This document shows, one piece after another, positions 34,320 to 46,300 of a stretch of DNA of 64,000 bases. The stretch is from Streptomyces luomodiensis (lineage in GTDB: Bacteria; Actinomycetota; Actinomycetes; Streptomycetales; Streptomycetaceae), in assembly GCF_031679605.1 (NCBI RefSeq), contig NZ_CP117522.1, positions 3,658,001 through 3,722,000 on the forward strand, in the 5' to 3' direction. A model generated the notes under the pieces. The model ran no database searches. It was not told where the DNA came from and saw only the letters and a program-made list of their open reading frames with translations. The translations under genes were made by a program, and so were the position numbers. Numbering within the stretch: the first letter of the stretch is position 1; each line of letters starts with the position of its first letter.

Positions 34320-37300
34320 TCAGGACCTTCCGAATTCATTGTTGATGATGTCGAAGATGTCTTCGGCCGAGGCGGAGTCGAGGTCGAGTGCTTCCTCGTC
34401 GTCGCCGTCGGCGACCGCGGCGCTCTCGGTCTCGTTCCATGTCCGCAGCAGCGCTTCGAGCCGGGCCGTGACCCGCTCGCGTTCCGTCGCGTCGTCGGAA
34501 ACGCCTGAGAGGGCGAATTCCAGCTTGTCGATTTCGGCGAGGACCGGGAGTTCCGGTGTGGTGTCCTCACCGAGGAGTTCGGCACGCAGCACATCGGCGA
34601 GCACGCTGGGCGTCGGATAGTCGAAGACCAGGGTGGCGGTGAGCTTCAGCCCGGTCGCCGCGTTCAGCCGGTTGCGGAGTTCGACGGCGGTGAGGGAGTC
34701 GAAGCCCAGCTCCTTGAAGGCCCGGCCCGCCTCGACGGCTGTGGTGTCGTCGTGTCCGAGGACGGCGGCGACCTCCGTACGGACGAGGTCGAGCAGGACC
34801 CGGTCGGCCTCGGGCCCGGTGAGCCCCGCGAGCCGCTGCCGCAGGGACTCCGCCGGTGCCCCGTCCGTCCCGTCGCCGGCGCCGTCGGCGGGGTCCGCCG
34901 CGAGGGCACGGGCGACCTCGGGCAGATCGGCGATGAACGGACGGGGGCGTGCCACCGTGAAGGTGGCGGCGAAGCGGTCCCAGTCGACGTCGGCGACGAC
35001 GACGGTGGTGTCGTTGCGGTCCAGCGCCTGCTGGAGGGCGGCGACGGCGGAGTCCGGGGCCATCACCGGCAGGCCGAGACGGCGCAGCTGCCCGGCCGCC
35101 TCGTCGTCGGCGACGAGGCCGCCGTCCGCCCACGGGCCCCAGGCCACGGAGGTGGCGGCCAGGCCACGGGCGCGGCGCCGCTCGGCCAGCGCGTCGAGGA
35201 AGGCGTTGCCCGCCGCGTACGCGCCCTGGCCACCACTGCCCCACACCCCGGCGATCGAGGAGAAGAGCACAAAGGCGTCCAGCTCGGTGTCGCCGAGCAG
35301 CGCGTCCAGGTGGGCCGCGCCCGCGACCTTCGCCGAGACCACGTCGGCGACATCGCTCGGGGTGGTCTCCGCGAGCGGTGCGAACTGCCCCGCGCCCGCC
35401 GCGTGCACGACCGCGCTGAGCGGGTGGTGCGGATGTTCGTCGCGGATGCGGGCCAGCAGTCCGGCGACCGCGTCCCGGTCGGTGACATCGCACGCGGCGA
35501 CGGTCACCTCGACTCCCTTCGCGGTCAGTTCGGCCATGAGCTGGTCGGCCCCGGGGGCCCGCTGCCCACGGCGTCCGGCCAGGACGAGGTGGTCGGCGCC
35601 GTGGTCCGCCAGCCAGCGGGCCACATGGGCACCCAGCGCACCGGTGCCGCCGGTGACCAGGACCGTGCCCCGCGGCCGCCACGGCGCTCCGGTGGCCGGA
35701 GTGCGCTCGGCGTGGGCGAGACGGCGGGCCAGGACTCCGGCCGTACGGATCGCCAGCTGGTCCTCGTGGTCGTCGCCGTGTCCGCCGAGCACCCCCGCCA
35801 GGCGGTCGGCGGCCCGTTCGTCGAGCGTCGCGGGCACGTCGATCAGACCGCCCCAGCGCTCCGGGTGCTCCAGCGCGACCACCCGGCCGAGACCCCAGGT
35901 CTGCGCCTGTGCGGCACTGCCCAGCGGCTCCGAGGCGGCGGTGGCGACGGCGCCGGTGGTGGCGCACCACAGCGGGGCGTCCACGCCCGCGTCCCCGAGC
36001 GCCTGCACCAGACTTCCGGTGCCCAGCAGTCCAGTGGGCACGGCGGGGTGGTCGGGGTGCGGACGCTCGTCCAGCGCGAGCAGCGACAGCACACCGGACA
36101 CCCGCTCGTCGGCCGTGGCCCGGCGGATCCGGTCGGCGAGGGCCTCCCGGTCCAGGTCCCCGCCGCCGGACGGGGTGATGCGCCGGATGTCGGCACCCCG
36201 GTCGGCCAGCGCGTCGATGACTCCGCGCACGGTGTCGGCGTGGCCGGCGGACCCGGCCGGTTCGACGACCAGCCAGACACCGGGCACGGCGGCCAGCCGC
36301 GGCTCCTGTACCGGCTTCCAGGTGACGCGGTAGCGCCAGCCGTCGAGTGCGGACCGCTCGCGTTCACGCCGCCGCCACGCGGACAGCTCCGGGAGCAGCG
36401 CGCTCAGCGGCTGGTCCACGTCGATGCCCACCGCGTCCGCCAGCGAGGAGAGGTCGTCGCTCTCGACCGCCTCCCAGAAGCGGGCGCCGGCCGTGTCGAC
36501 GGCCGTGGCCACCTGGTCGGGCGTGTGCCGCACGGCATCGTCGAGCCAGTAGCGCCGTCGCTGGAACGCGTACGTGGGCAGCTCGACACGGTGTGCACCG
36601 GTCCCGGCGAACAGCGCCTCCCAGTCCAGGGCCGCGCCCCGGACATGCAGCGTGGCCAGCGCGCCGACCAGCGTCTCTGTCTCGGACCGCCCGCCGCGCA
36701 GCACGGGCACGAAGGCCACATCGGCCGCGGCCTCGGCGGCTTCGCCTCCGGTGGTGACGCAGTCCTGCGCCATGGCGGACAGCACCCCGTCCGGGCCCAG
36801 TTCGACATAGGTGGTGACACCCTGGGCCTCCAGGGCACGGACACCGTCCAGGAAGCGGACGGCGTGGCGCACGTGGCGCACCCAGTAGTCGGACGCCATG
36901 CCCAGCTCGTCGGTCACCAGCGCTCCGGTGACGGTGGAGACGATCGGGATGCGCGGCGCACCGTACGTCAGCCCCTCGGCGACCTTGCGGAACTCGGCGA
37001 GCATCCCGTCCATGTGCGGGGAGTGGAAGGCGTGGCTGACCGTGAGCCGCTTGGTCTTGCGCCCCCGCGCCTCGAACGAGGCGGCGACCTCCAGCGCCGC
37101 GTCCTCGTCGCCCGCGATGACCACCGACGTGGGTCCGTTGAGGGCGGCGATGCCGACGCCCTCGACCAGCAGCGGCTCGACCTCGTCCTCCGCCGCCTGG
37201 AGCGCGATCATCGCACCGCCGGACGGCAGTTCCTGCATCAGCCGACCGCGCGCGGCCACCAGCGTGGCGGCGTCCTCGAGCGACAGCACCCCGGCCACAT

Positions 37301-40300
37301 GGGCCGCGGCCAGCTCGCCGATCGAGTGCCCGGCCAGGACGTCGGGCCGCAGCCCGGCGGCCTCGGCCAGCCGGAACAGCGCCACCTCGAGGGCGAACAG
37401 CGCGGGCTGGGTGAACCCGGTCTGGTGCAGCGGCTCCTCGTCGGTGCCGAACAGCACGTCGTACAGCGGCCGCGTCAGATGCCGGTCCAGCTCGGCGCAG
37501 ACCGCGTCCAGCGCCTCGGCGAAGACGGGGCTGGCCTCGTACAGCTCTCGGCCCATGCCGAGCCGCTGGCTGCCCTGCCCGGTGAAGAGCACGGCGGTAC
37601 GGCCTTCCGTGGGCACGCCCCGGATCAGCTGTGCGGCCGACTCGCCGCGCGCGAGCGCGGTGAGGCCCGCGAGCAGCCGGTCCCGGTCCTGGCCGAGGAC
37701 CACCGCACGGTGGTCCAGCGCGGACCTGGTGGTGGCCAGGGAGTACGCGACGTCCACGGCGTCCGCCCCGGTGTCGGCCTCCAGGTGGGCGCGCAGCCGT
37801 TCGGCCTGGGCCCGCAGCGCGTCCTCGCCCTTGGCCGACAGCGGCCAGGCCACCACATCGGACCGGACCAGGGGGCGCTCCGGGTCGCCGCTCCGGTCCT
37901 GCTCGGGGGCCGCGACGGGCTCCGGGGCCTGCTCCAGGACCGTATGGGCGTTGGTGCCGCTGAAGCCGAACGACGAGACGCCCACCCGGCGCGGACGGCC
38001 GGTCTCCGGCCAGGGCCGGGCCTCGGTCAGCAGCTCGATGTCGCCTGCCGACCAGTCGACGTGCGGCGACGGCTCGTCGACGTGGAGGGTGCGCGGCAGC
38101 ACCCCGTGGCGCATGGCGAGAACCATCTTGATGATGCCCGCGACACCGGCGGCGGCCTGGGTGTGGCCGATGTTGGACTTGATGGAGCCCAGCCACAGCG
38201 GCCGGTCCGCGTCCCGCTCCTGGCCGTAGGTGGCCAGCAGCGCCTGGGCCTCGATGGGGTCGCCGAGCCGGGTGCCGGTGCCGTGGGCCTCGACCGCGTC
38301 CACATCGGCGGCCGACAGACCGGCACTGGCCAGCGCCTGCCGGATCACCCGCTGCTGCGAGGGCCCGTTCGGCGCCGTCAGACCGTTCGACGCACCGTCC
38401 TGGTTGATGGCGGAGCCCCGGACGAGCGCGAGCACCGGGTGGCCGTTGCGGCGCGCGTCCGACAGCCGCTCGACCACCAGCATGCCCACGCCCTCGCCCC
38501 AGCCCGTGCCGTCCGCACCGGCCGCGAAGGCCTTGCACCGGCCGTCGGGGGCCAGCCCGCGCTGACGGCTGAACTCGATGAACGCGCCGGGACTCGACAT
38601 GACCGTCACACCGCCCGCGAGCGCGATCGAGCATTCGCCCTGGCGCAGTGCCTGGATCGCCCAGTGCAGCGCCACCAGCGAGGAGGAGCAGGCCGTGTCG
38701 ACGGTGACCGCCGGGCCCTCGAGGCCGAAGGCGTATGAGAGCCGGCCGGAGACCACGCTGGCCGCGTTGCCCGTGCCGAGGTAGCCCTCGACCCCCTCGG
38801 GGACCGTGTGCAGCGTGGCGTGGTAGTCCTGCCCGTTCGTGCCGACGAAGACACCGGCCGAGGAGCCGCGCAGCGTCGCCGGGTCGATGCCTGCGCGCTC
38901 GAACGCCTCCCACGAGGTCTCCAGCAGCAGCCGCTGCTGCGGGTCCATGGCGAGCGCCTCACGCGGCGAGATCCCGAAGAACGCGGCGTCGAAGTGGCCC
39001 GCGTCGTAGAGGAATCCCCCCTCGCGTGCGTAGAAGGTGCCCCGCTTGTCCGGGTCCGGGTCGTAGAGCGCGTCCAGGTCCCAGCCACGGTCGGACGGGA
39101 ACTCCGCGATCGCGTCCCCGCCTGCCGTCAGCAGTTGCCACAGCTCCTCCGGCGACCGCACCCCGCCCGGGAAGCGGCAGCTCATCGACACGATCGCGAT
39201 CGGATCGTCATCGGTCGCCACCGGCACGGGCACGGGCTGGGAGGTGTCGGCACCGGTGTCCGCACCCGTCAGCTCGCCGCGCAGGTACCCCGCGAGGGCG
39301 GAGGCGGTCGGGTAGTCGAAGACCAGCGTCGCGGGCAGCTGGATGCCGGTGGCCGCGTTCAGCCGGTTGCGCAGCTCGACCGCGGTGAGCGAGTCGAAAC
39401 CCAGCTCGCTGAAAGCCCGGTCCACACCGATCGACTCCGAACCGTCATGGCCCAACACCACGGCCACCTGCGTACGGACCAGGTCCAGCAGCAGCCGGTC
39501 CCGTTCCGCCTCCGCCAGGCCGGTAAGCCGTGCGGCGAGCGAGGAGCCGTCGGCCACGGGCTCGGCGGCGGAGTCCTCCGCCACCGCACGCGCCTCCGGC
39601 AGATCCGCGAACAGACGGCTGGGCCGGACGGCGGTGAACTCCGGCGCGAACCGCCTCCAGTCGATGTCCGCGACGGTGACAGCCGTCTCGTCCAGATCGA
39701 GCGCCCGCTGTAGTGCGGCGATGGCCAACTCGGCGTCCATCGGCGGCAGTCCACCGCGTCGCATGCGCTGTTCCAGCGCCCCGTCCGCGGCCATCCCGCC
39801 CTCGGCCCACGGACCCCAGGCGATCGAGGTGGCGGGCAGCCCCTCGGCGCGCCGCCGCTCGGCGAGCGCGTCCAGATAGGCGTTGGCCGCCGCGTAGTTG
39901 CCCTGTCCGGCGGCGCCGAACGTGCCGCTCATCGAGGAGAACAGCACAAAGGCCGACAGCTCCCGATCACGCGTCAGCTCGTCGAGATGGGCCGCGGCGG
40001 CCACCTTGGCCCGCAGCACGGCCGTGAACCGCTCGGGGGTGAGCGAGTCCAGCACACCGTCGTCCAGCACACCCGCCGTGTGCACCACACCAGTCAGCGG
40101 CAGCTCGGCCGGGAGGGAGCCGAGCAGCTCCGCGAGCGCGTCCCGGTCGGCCACGTCGCAGGCCGCCACGGTCACCCGGGCGCCGGAAGCGGCGAGTTCG
40201 TCGCGCAGCTCGACGGCGCCGGGGGCATCGAGACCACGGCGGCTGGTGAGCAGCACGTGCTCGGCGCCGCCCGCGACCAGCCAGCGGGCCACCCGCGCAC

Positions 40301-43300
40301 CCAGCGCGCCCGTACCGCCGGTGACCAGGGTCGTACCCGCGCCCGGGGTCCACGAGCCGCGGGCGGACGCCGCGGATGCCCGCACCAGACGACGTCCGAA
40401 CACACCCGAGGCACGCACCGCGACCTGGTCCTCGCCACCGGCACCGGCACCGGCCAGCACCTCCGCCAGCCGCCCCAGCGCACGCTCGTCCACGACCTCC
40501 GGGAGGTCGACCAGACCACCCCACCGCTCAGGCAGCTCCAACGCCGCCACCCGGCCCAGACCCCACACCTGCGCCTGCACCGGGCTGACCGCCCCGTCCG
40601 AACGCCCCACCGACACCGCGCCCCGTGTGACCACCCACAACGACGCGCCGATACCCGTGTCGCCCAAGGCCTGCGTCAGCGCCGCCGTGGCCAGGAGGCC
40701 GTCCCCGTCCGCCAGAGCCAGCAGGGACACCACACCACCGGTCACGGCCTCGGCGCCGGAGGCCTCGGTGAGCCGCGCGGCCAGCGCGGCGCGGTCGTCA
40801 TCGGCGGCCATCACCACCTGCCGCACGTCGGCACCGCGCTCGTTCAACATCCCCACCACACCGGCGGTCCGCGCGTCACCGACCGCATCGGCCGGTACCA
40901 CCACGAGCCAACGGCCGCTCAGGGACGCGGCGGAACGGTCGGTGACCGGCTTCCACGACACCCGGTAGCGCCAGCCGTCCACCGTCGAACGCTCCGACTG
41001 CCGGCGCCGCCACGACGACATCGAGGGCAGCAGTGCCTCCAGCGCCTCGTTGTCCTCGGCGCCGAGGTCCAAGGTGGCGGCGAGCGACGCCAGGTCCTCG
41101 CGCTCGACGGCCTCCCAGAAGCGGGCGTCGACCGCGTCCCGGGCCGTGGCGTCGGCAGCCACGGTGGCCGTCGACGCCTCCAGCCAGTAGCGGCGTCGCT
41201 GGAAGGCGTAGGTCGGCAGTTCCACGCGCCGCGCACCGGTCCCCGCGTAGAACGCCTCCCAGTCCAGGCCCACGCCCCGCACCTGGAGCGCGGCAAGGGC
41301 ACCGGCCAGCGTCGCGGCCTCCGAACGGCCCTCGCGCAGGAGGGCGACGAAGGCCGCCGTGTCACCGCCGGTGAGGCAGTCCTGGCCCATGGCGGACAGC
41401 ACACCGTCGGGACCGAGCTCGAGGTAGGTGGTGACACCCTGGGCCTCCAGGGTGCGGACACCGTCGAGGAAGCGGACCGCCTCGCGGACGTGACGCACCC
41501 AGAAGTCGGCGCTGGTGATCTCCTCGGCGGAGACGACCGTCCCGGTGAGGTTGGAGACGATCGGGATCCGCGGGGCCTCGTAGGTCAGCCCCTCGGCCAC
41601 CTCACGGAAGGCGTCCAGCATCCCGTCCATACGGGGCGAGTGGAACGCGTGGCTGACGGTGAGCCGCTTGGTCTTACGGCCCTGGGCCTCGAAGCCCGCC
41701 GCGATCTCCACCGCAGCGTCCTCGTCGCCCGCGATGACCACGGAGGCCGGACCGTTGACGGCGGCGATCGAGACCCGCTCGGTCAGCAGCGGCGCCACCT
41801 CGTCCTCCGACGCCTGCACCGCGATCATCGCGCCACCGGCCGGCAGCTCCTGCATCAGCCGGCCACGCGCCGCCACCAACGTGCACGCGTCGGCGAGGGA
41901 CAGCACACCCGCCACATGCGCGGCGGCCAGCTCACCGATGGAGTGCCCGGACAGGAAATCGGGCCGCAGCCCCCACGCCTCGACGAGGCGGAACAGCGCC
42001 ACCTCGACCGCGAACAGCGCGGGCTGGGTGAACCCGGTCCGGTCCAGCGCCTCGGCGTCCTCGCCGAACAGGACCTCACGAAGCGGCCGTTCGAGGTGCC
42101 GGTCCAGCTCCGCGCACACCGCGTCCAGCGCCTCCGCGAACACCGGATAGGCGTCGTACAGCTCACGCCCCATCCCCAGCCGCTGGCTGCCCTGCCCCGT
42201 GAACAGGAACGCCAGCTTCCCGGCCACCGGCGACCCCTCCACCAGGCCCGTGGCCGGTTCACCGGAGGCCAGCGCCTCCAGGGCGCGCAGGAAGCCCTCG
42301 CGGCCATCGGCCACCAGCACCGCACGATCCGCGAACGCGCCGCGCCCGGTGGCCAGGGTGTAGCCGATGGCGGCCAGGTCCACGTCCGCGTCGGCGGAGC
42401 GCAGCCGGTCGTGCAGACGGCGGGCCTGGCCACGCAGCGCCTCCCGGCCCACGGCCGACAACGGCCACGGGAGCACCGGCGGTACGGCGGACGGCCGCGC
42501 CGCCTCGTCCTCGTGGGCCTCGATGGCCGGCGGCTGCTCGATGATGGTGTGCGCGTTGGTGCCACTGATACCGAACGAGGAGATACCCGCACGGCGCGGA
42601 CGACCCGCCTCCGGCCACTCCCGCGCCTCGGTCAGCAGCGCGACCGCGCCGTCCGCCCAGTCGACGTTCGGCGACGGCGCGTCGACGTGCAGCGTCCGCG
42701 GCAGCACTCCGTGCCGCATCGCCATGACCATCTTGATGATGCCCGCCACACCGGCCGCGGCCTGGGTGTGCCCGATGTTGGACTTGATCGACCCCAGCCA
42801 CAACGGCCGGTCGGCGTCCCGCTCCTGACCGTAGGTGGCCAGCAGCGCCTGCGCCTCGATGGGGTCGCCGAGCCGGGTGCCGGTGCCATGGGCCTCGACC
42901 GCGTCCACCTCACCGGCCGACAGCCCCGCACTGGCCAGCGCCTGCCGGATCACCCGCTGCTGCGAGGGCCCGTTCGGCGCCGTCAGACCATTCGACGCAC
43001 CGTCCTGGTTGATCGCGCTACCGCGCACGACCGCGAGCACCGGGTGGCCGTTGCGCCGGGCGTCCGACAGCCGCTCGACCAGCAGCATGCCCGCGCCCTC
43101 GCCCCAGCCCGTACCGTCCGCACCGGCCGCGAACGACTTGCACCGGCCGTCCGCGGCCAGGCCGCGCTGACGGCTGAAGTCGATGAACGTATCGGGTGTG
43201 GCCATGACCGCCACACCGCCGGCCAGCGCCATCGTGCACTCACCCGCGCGCAGCGCCTGAATCGCCCAGTGCAGGGCGACCAGCGACGACGAGCACGCCG

Positions 43301-46300
43301 TGTCGATCGTGACCGCCGGGCCCTCCAGGCCGAAGGTGTACGCCACCCGGCCGGACGCGACACTGCCCGCGGTCCCGGTGCCCATATAACCCTCGACATC
43401 CTCCGGCACACCTGCCACACCGGTGAGGTAGTCGTGGTACATGACGCCGGCGAAGACGCCGGTCTTGCTGCCGCGCACCGTCGCCGGGTCGATGCCCGCG
43501 CGTTCGAACGCCTCCCACGAGGTCTCCAGCAGCAGCCGCTGCTGCGGGTCCATGGCGAGCGCCTCACGCGGCGAGATCCCGAAGAAGTCCGGATCGAAGT
43601 CGGCCGCGTCGTGCAGGAAACCGCCCTCGCGGGTGTACGAGGTGCCCGCGTGGTCCGGGTCCGGGTGGTACAGACCGTCGAGGTCCCAGCCACGGTCCAC
43701 GGGGAAGCCGGAGATGCCGTCGCCGCCGGTGGCGACGAGCTCCCACAGCTCCTCCGGGGTGCGCACCCCGCCGGGGAAGCGGCAGCTCATGCCGACGATG
43801 ACGATCGGGTCGTCGTCCACCGCCGGAGCCGCCTGCGTCCGCACGGGAACGAGCGGCGCGGTGACCTCCTCAGCGCCCAGCAGCTCCTCGCGCAGATGAC
43901 CGGCCAGGGCGGTCGGGGTCGGGTAGTCGAAGACGAGCGTCGCCGGCAGCCGCAGCCCGGTAACGGTCCGGAGGTCATTGCGGAGTTCCACAGCGGTCAG
44001 CGAGTCGAAGCCCAGCTCCTTGAACGCCCGCCCCGCCTCAACGGCCTCCGCACCCCCGTAACCGAGCACCGCGGCGACCCGGCCACACACCAACTCCAGC
44101 AGCTCACGGTCCTGTTCGGGCCGGGTGAGCCCGGCGAGGCGCTGGGCGAGCGAGGGGCCGTCGGCGGTGGCGGCGGCCGCCCGGCGGGCCGGCGCCCGGA
44201 CCAGACCACGGAACAGCGCCGGGACGGTACCGGTCGCCGCCGCCTCGCTGCGCAGCGAGGCGTAGTCCAGCCGCATCGGGAACAACACGGCCGCGTCGTC
44301 GGCGCGGGCCGCGTCGAAGAGCGCGAGCCCCTCGTCGGGGGCGATCGGCGCGACCCCGCCGCGCACGATGCGCCGCAGATCGACCTCGTCCAGCCCGCTG
44401 CCCATGCCCGCACCGGCCCACAGCCCCCAGGCCAGCGCGGTGGCCGGAAGGCCCTGGGCGACACGGTGCTGGGCGAGCGCCTCCAGGAAGGAGTTGGCGG
44501 CGGCGTAGCTCGCCTGCCCGGATGCGCCGAACACGGCGGCGGCACCGGAGAACAGCACGAACGCGGACAGCTCGCGGTCGCGGGTCAGCTCATGCAGGTT
44601 CCACGCCGCGTCCACCTTCGGACGCAACACCCGCGCCACCCGCTCCGGCGTCAGCGACTCCAGAACGCCGTCGTCCAGCACGCCCGCGCTGTGCACCACA
44701 GCGGTCAGCGGATACTCGGCCGGGATGGCGTCCAGGGTCGCGGCGAGCGCCTCGCGGTCGGCGACATCGCAGGCCGCCCATGTCACCGTGGCACCGGCCG
44801 CCGTCAGATCGGCGCTCAGCTCCTCGGCGCCCTCGGCGTCAGCACCACGACGGCTCACCAGCAACAGATGCCGTACGCCGTGGGCGGAGACGAGATGGCG
44901 CGCGAAGAGACCGCCCAGGGTTCCCGAGGCGCCGGTGACCAGCACCGTGCCGTGCTCATCGAAGGACGGAGCGGTGTCGTTGTCGTTCTCGTCGGTGACC
45001 GGAACCCGGGCCAGCCGGGGCGCCAGCGCCACGCCCGCGCGCAACGCCAGCTCCGCCTCGTCCATGCCCAGCGCCCCGGGCACCGCACGGTACGAGCCCT
45101 CGTCCCCGTCCACGTCCAGCAGCACCAGACGGCCCGGGTTCTCCGACTGCGCGGAGCGGAACAGACCGCGCACGGCGGCGTACGGCAGGTCCGCCACGCC
45201 CGCCCCCGGCTCGGTCTCCACCGCACCCCGGGTCAGCAGCACCAGCCGCGCCGCGGCGAACCGCTCATCCGCCAGCCACTCCTGAAGCAGGGCGAGCACG
45301 GCCTGCGTGGCCTCGTGCACAGCCGACGCGTCTCCACCGCCGAAGCCGCCTGTGCCGTCGACGAACACGGTGTCGGGCACGGGCGCCCCGGCCTCGACAG
45401 CCGTCCGCAGCACCGCCAGATCGCCGAACGCGGCGAGCCGGATTCCGGGCCCGAACGCGCTCTCCAGCACGGCCAGCTCCCCGGCATCCACGCCGAGCAC
45501 GGCCCACTCGCCCGTGGCCGCCCCCGTGGTGGGCGCCGGAACCGCGGTCCAGTCCAGCCGGAACAGCGACTCGTGCAGCCCACCACGCGCCGCGCGCACC
45601 TGGTCGGCCGAGGCCACCCGCAAGGCCACGGACTCGACCGTGGCCACCGCACGCCCCGTACCGTCGGCCACCAGCAGCGACACCGCGTTCGCCGAACGCT
45701 CGGACAGCCGCACCCGCAGCGCACCGGCCCCAGCCGAATACAGCTGGACGCCGTTCCACGCGAACGGAAGCAGCGCGCCCTCGGCCGCACCCGGATCGGC
45801 GGTGTCCAGGCCAATGGCGTGCAGTGCCGCGTCGAGCAGGGCCGGATGCAGCCCGAACCGCTCGGCCTCGGCATCCGACGTCAGCGACGCGTCCTCGGGG
45901 AAGCCCACCTCGGCGTAGAGGTTCTCGCCCAGCCGCCAGGCGCCCTTGAGCCCCTGGAACACCGGCCCGTAGCCGAGCCCCATCCCGGCCAGCTCCTCAT
46001 ACAGTCCCTCGACCGCGATCGGCGTCGCGCCCTGCGGCGGCCACACCGCGAGCTCCTCGAGGTCGGCGCCCGGGGCCCCGGGCGCGAGCACACCGGTGGC
46101 ATGCCGCGTCCACGGCTCGGTCCCCAGTGCGTCCTGCCGACGCGAATGCACACTGAAGGAGCGGCGACCGGACTCGTCCGGCCCCTCCACAACGAGCTGC
46201 ACCCGCACCCCGATGTGCTCCGGCAGCACGAGCGGGGCTTCCAGGGTCAGTTCGTCCACCCGCGCACAGCCCACCTGGACACCGGCAGCACTCGCCAGCT

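Noticed and set aside
34323..34560. Thioesterase or release domain at the end of P1, P2 or P3
   Set aside because: All three ends are short helical acidic docking regions with no GxSxG hydrolase; chain release must lie outside the window.
34277..34594. 105-codon minus-strand frame overlapping the P1 end
   Set aside because: Most of it is out of frame within the P1 tail; only its last 12 codons lie in the gap and are noted separately as a possible short ORF.
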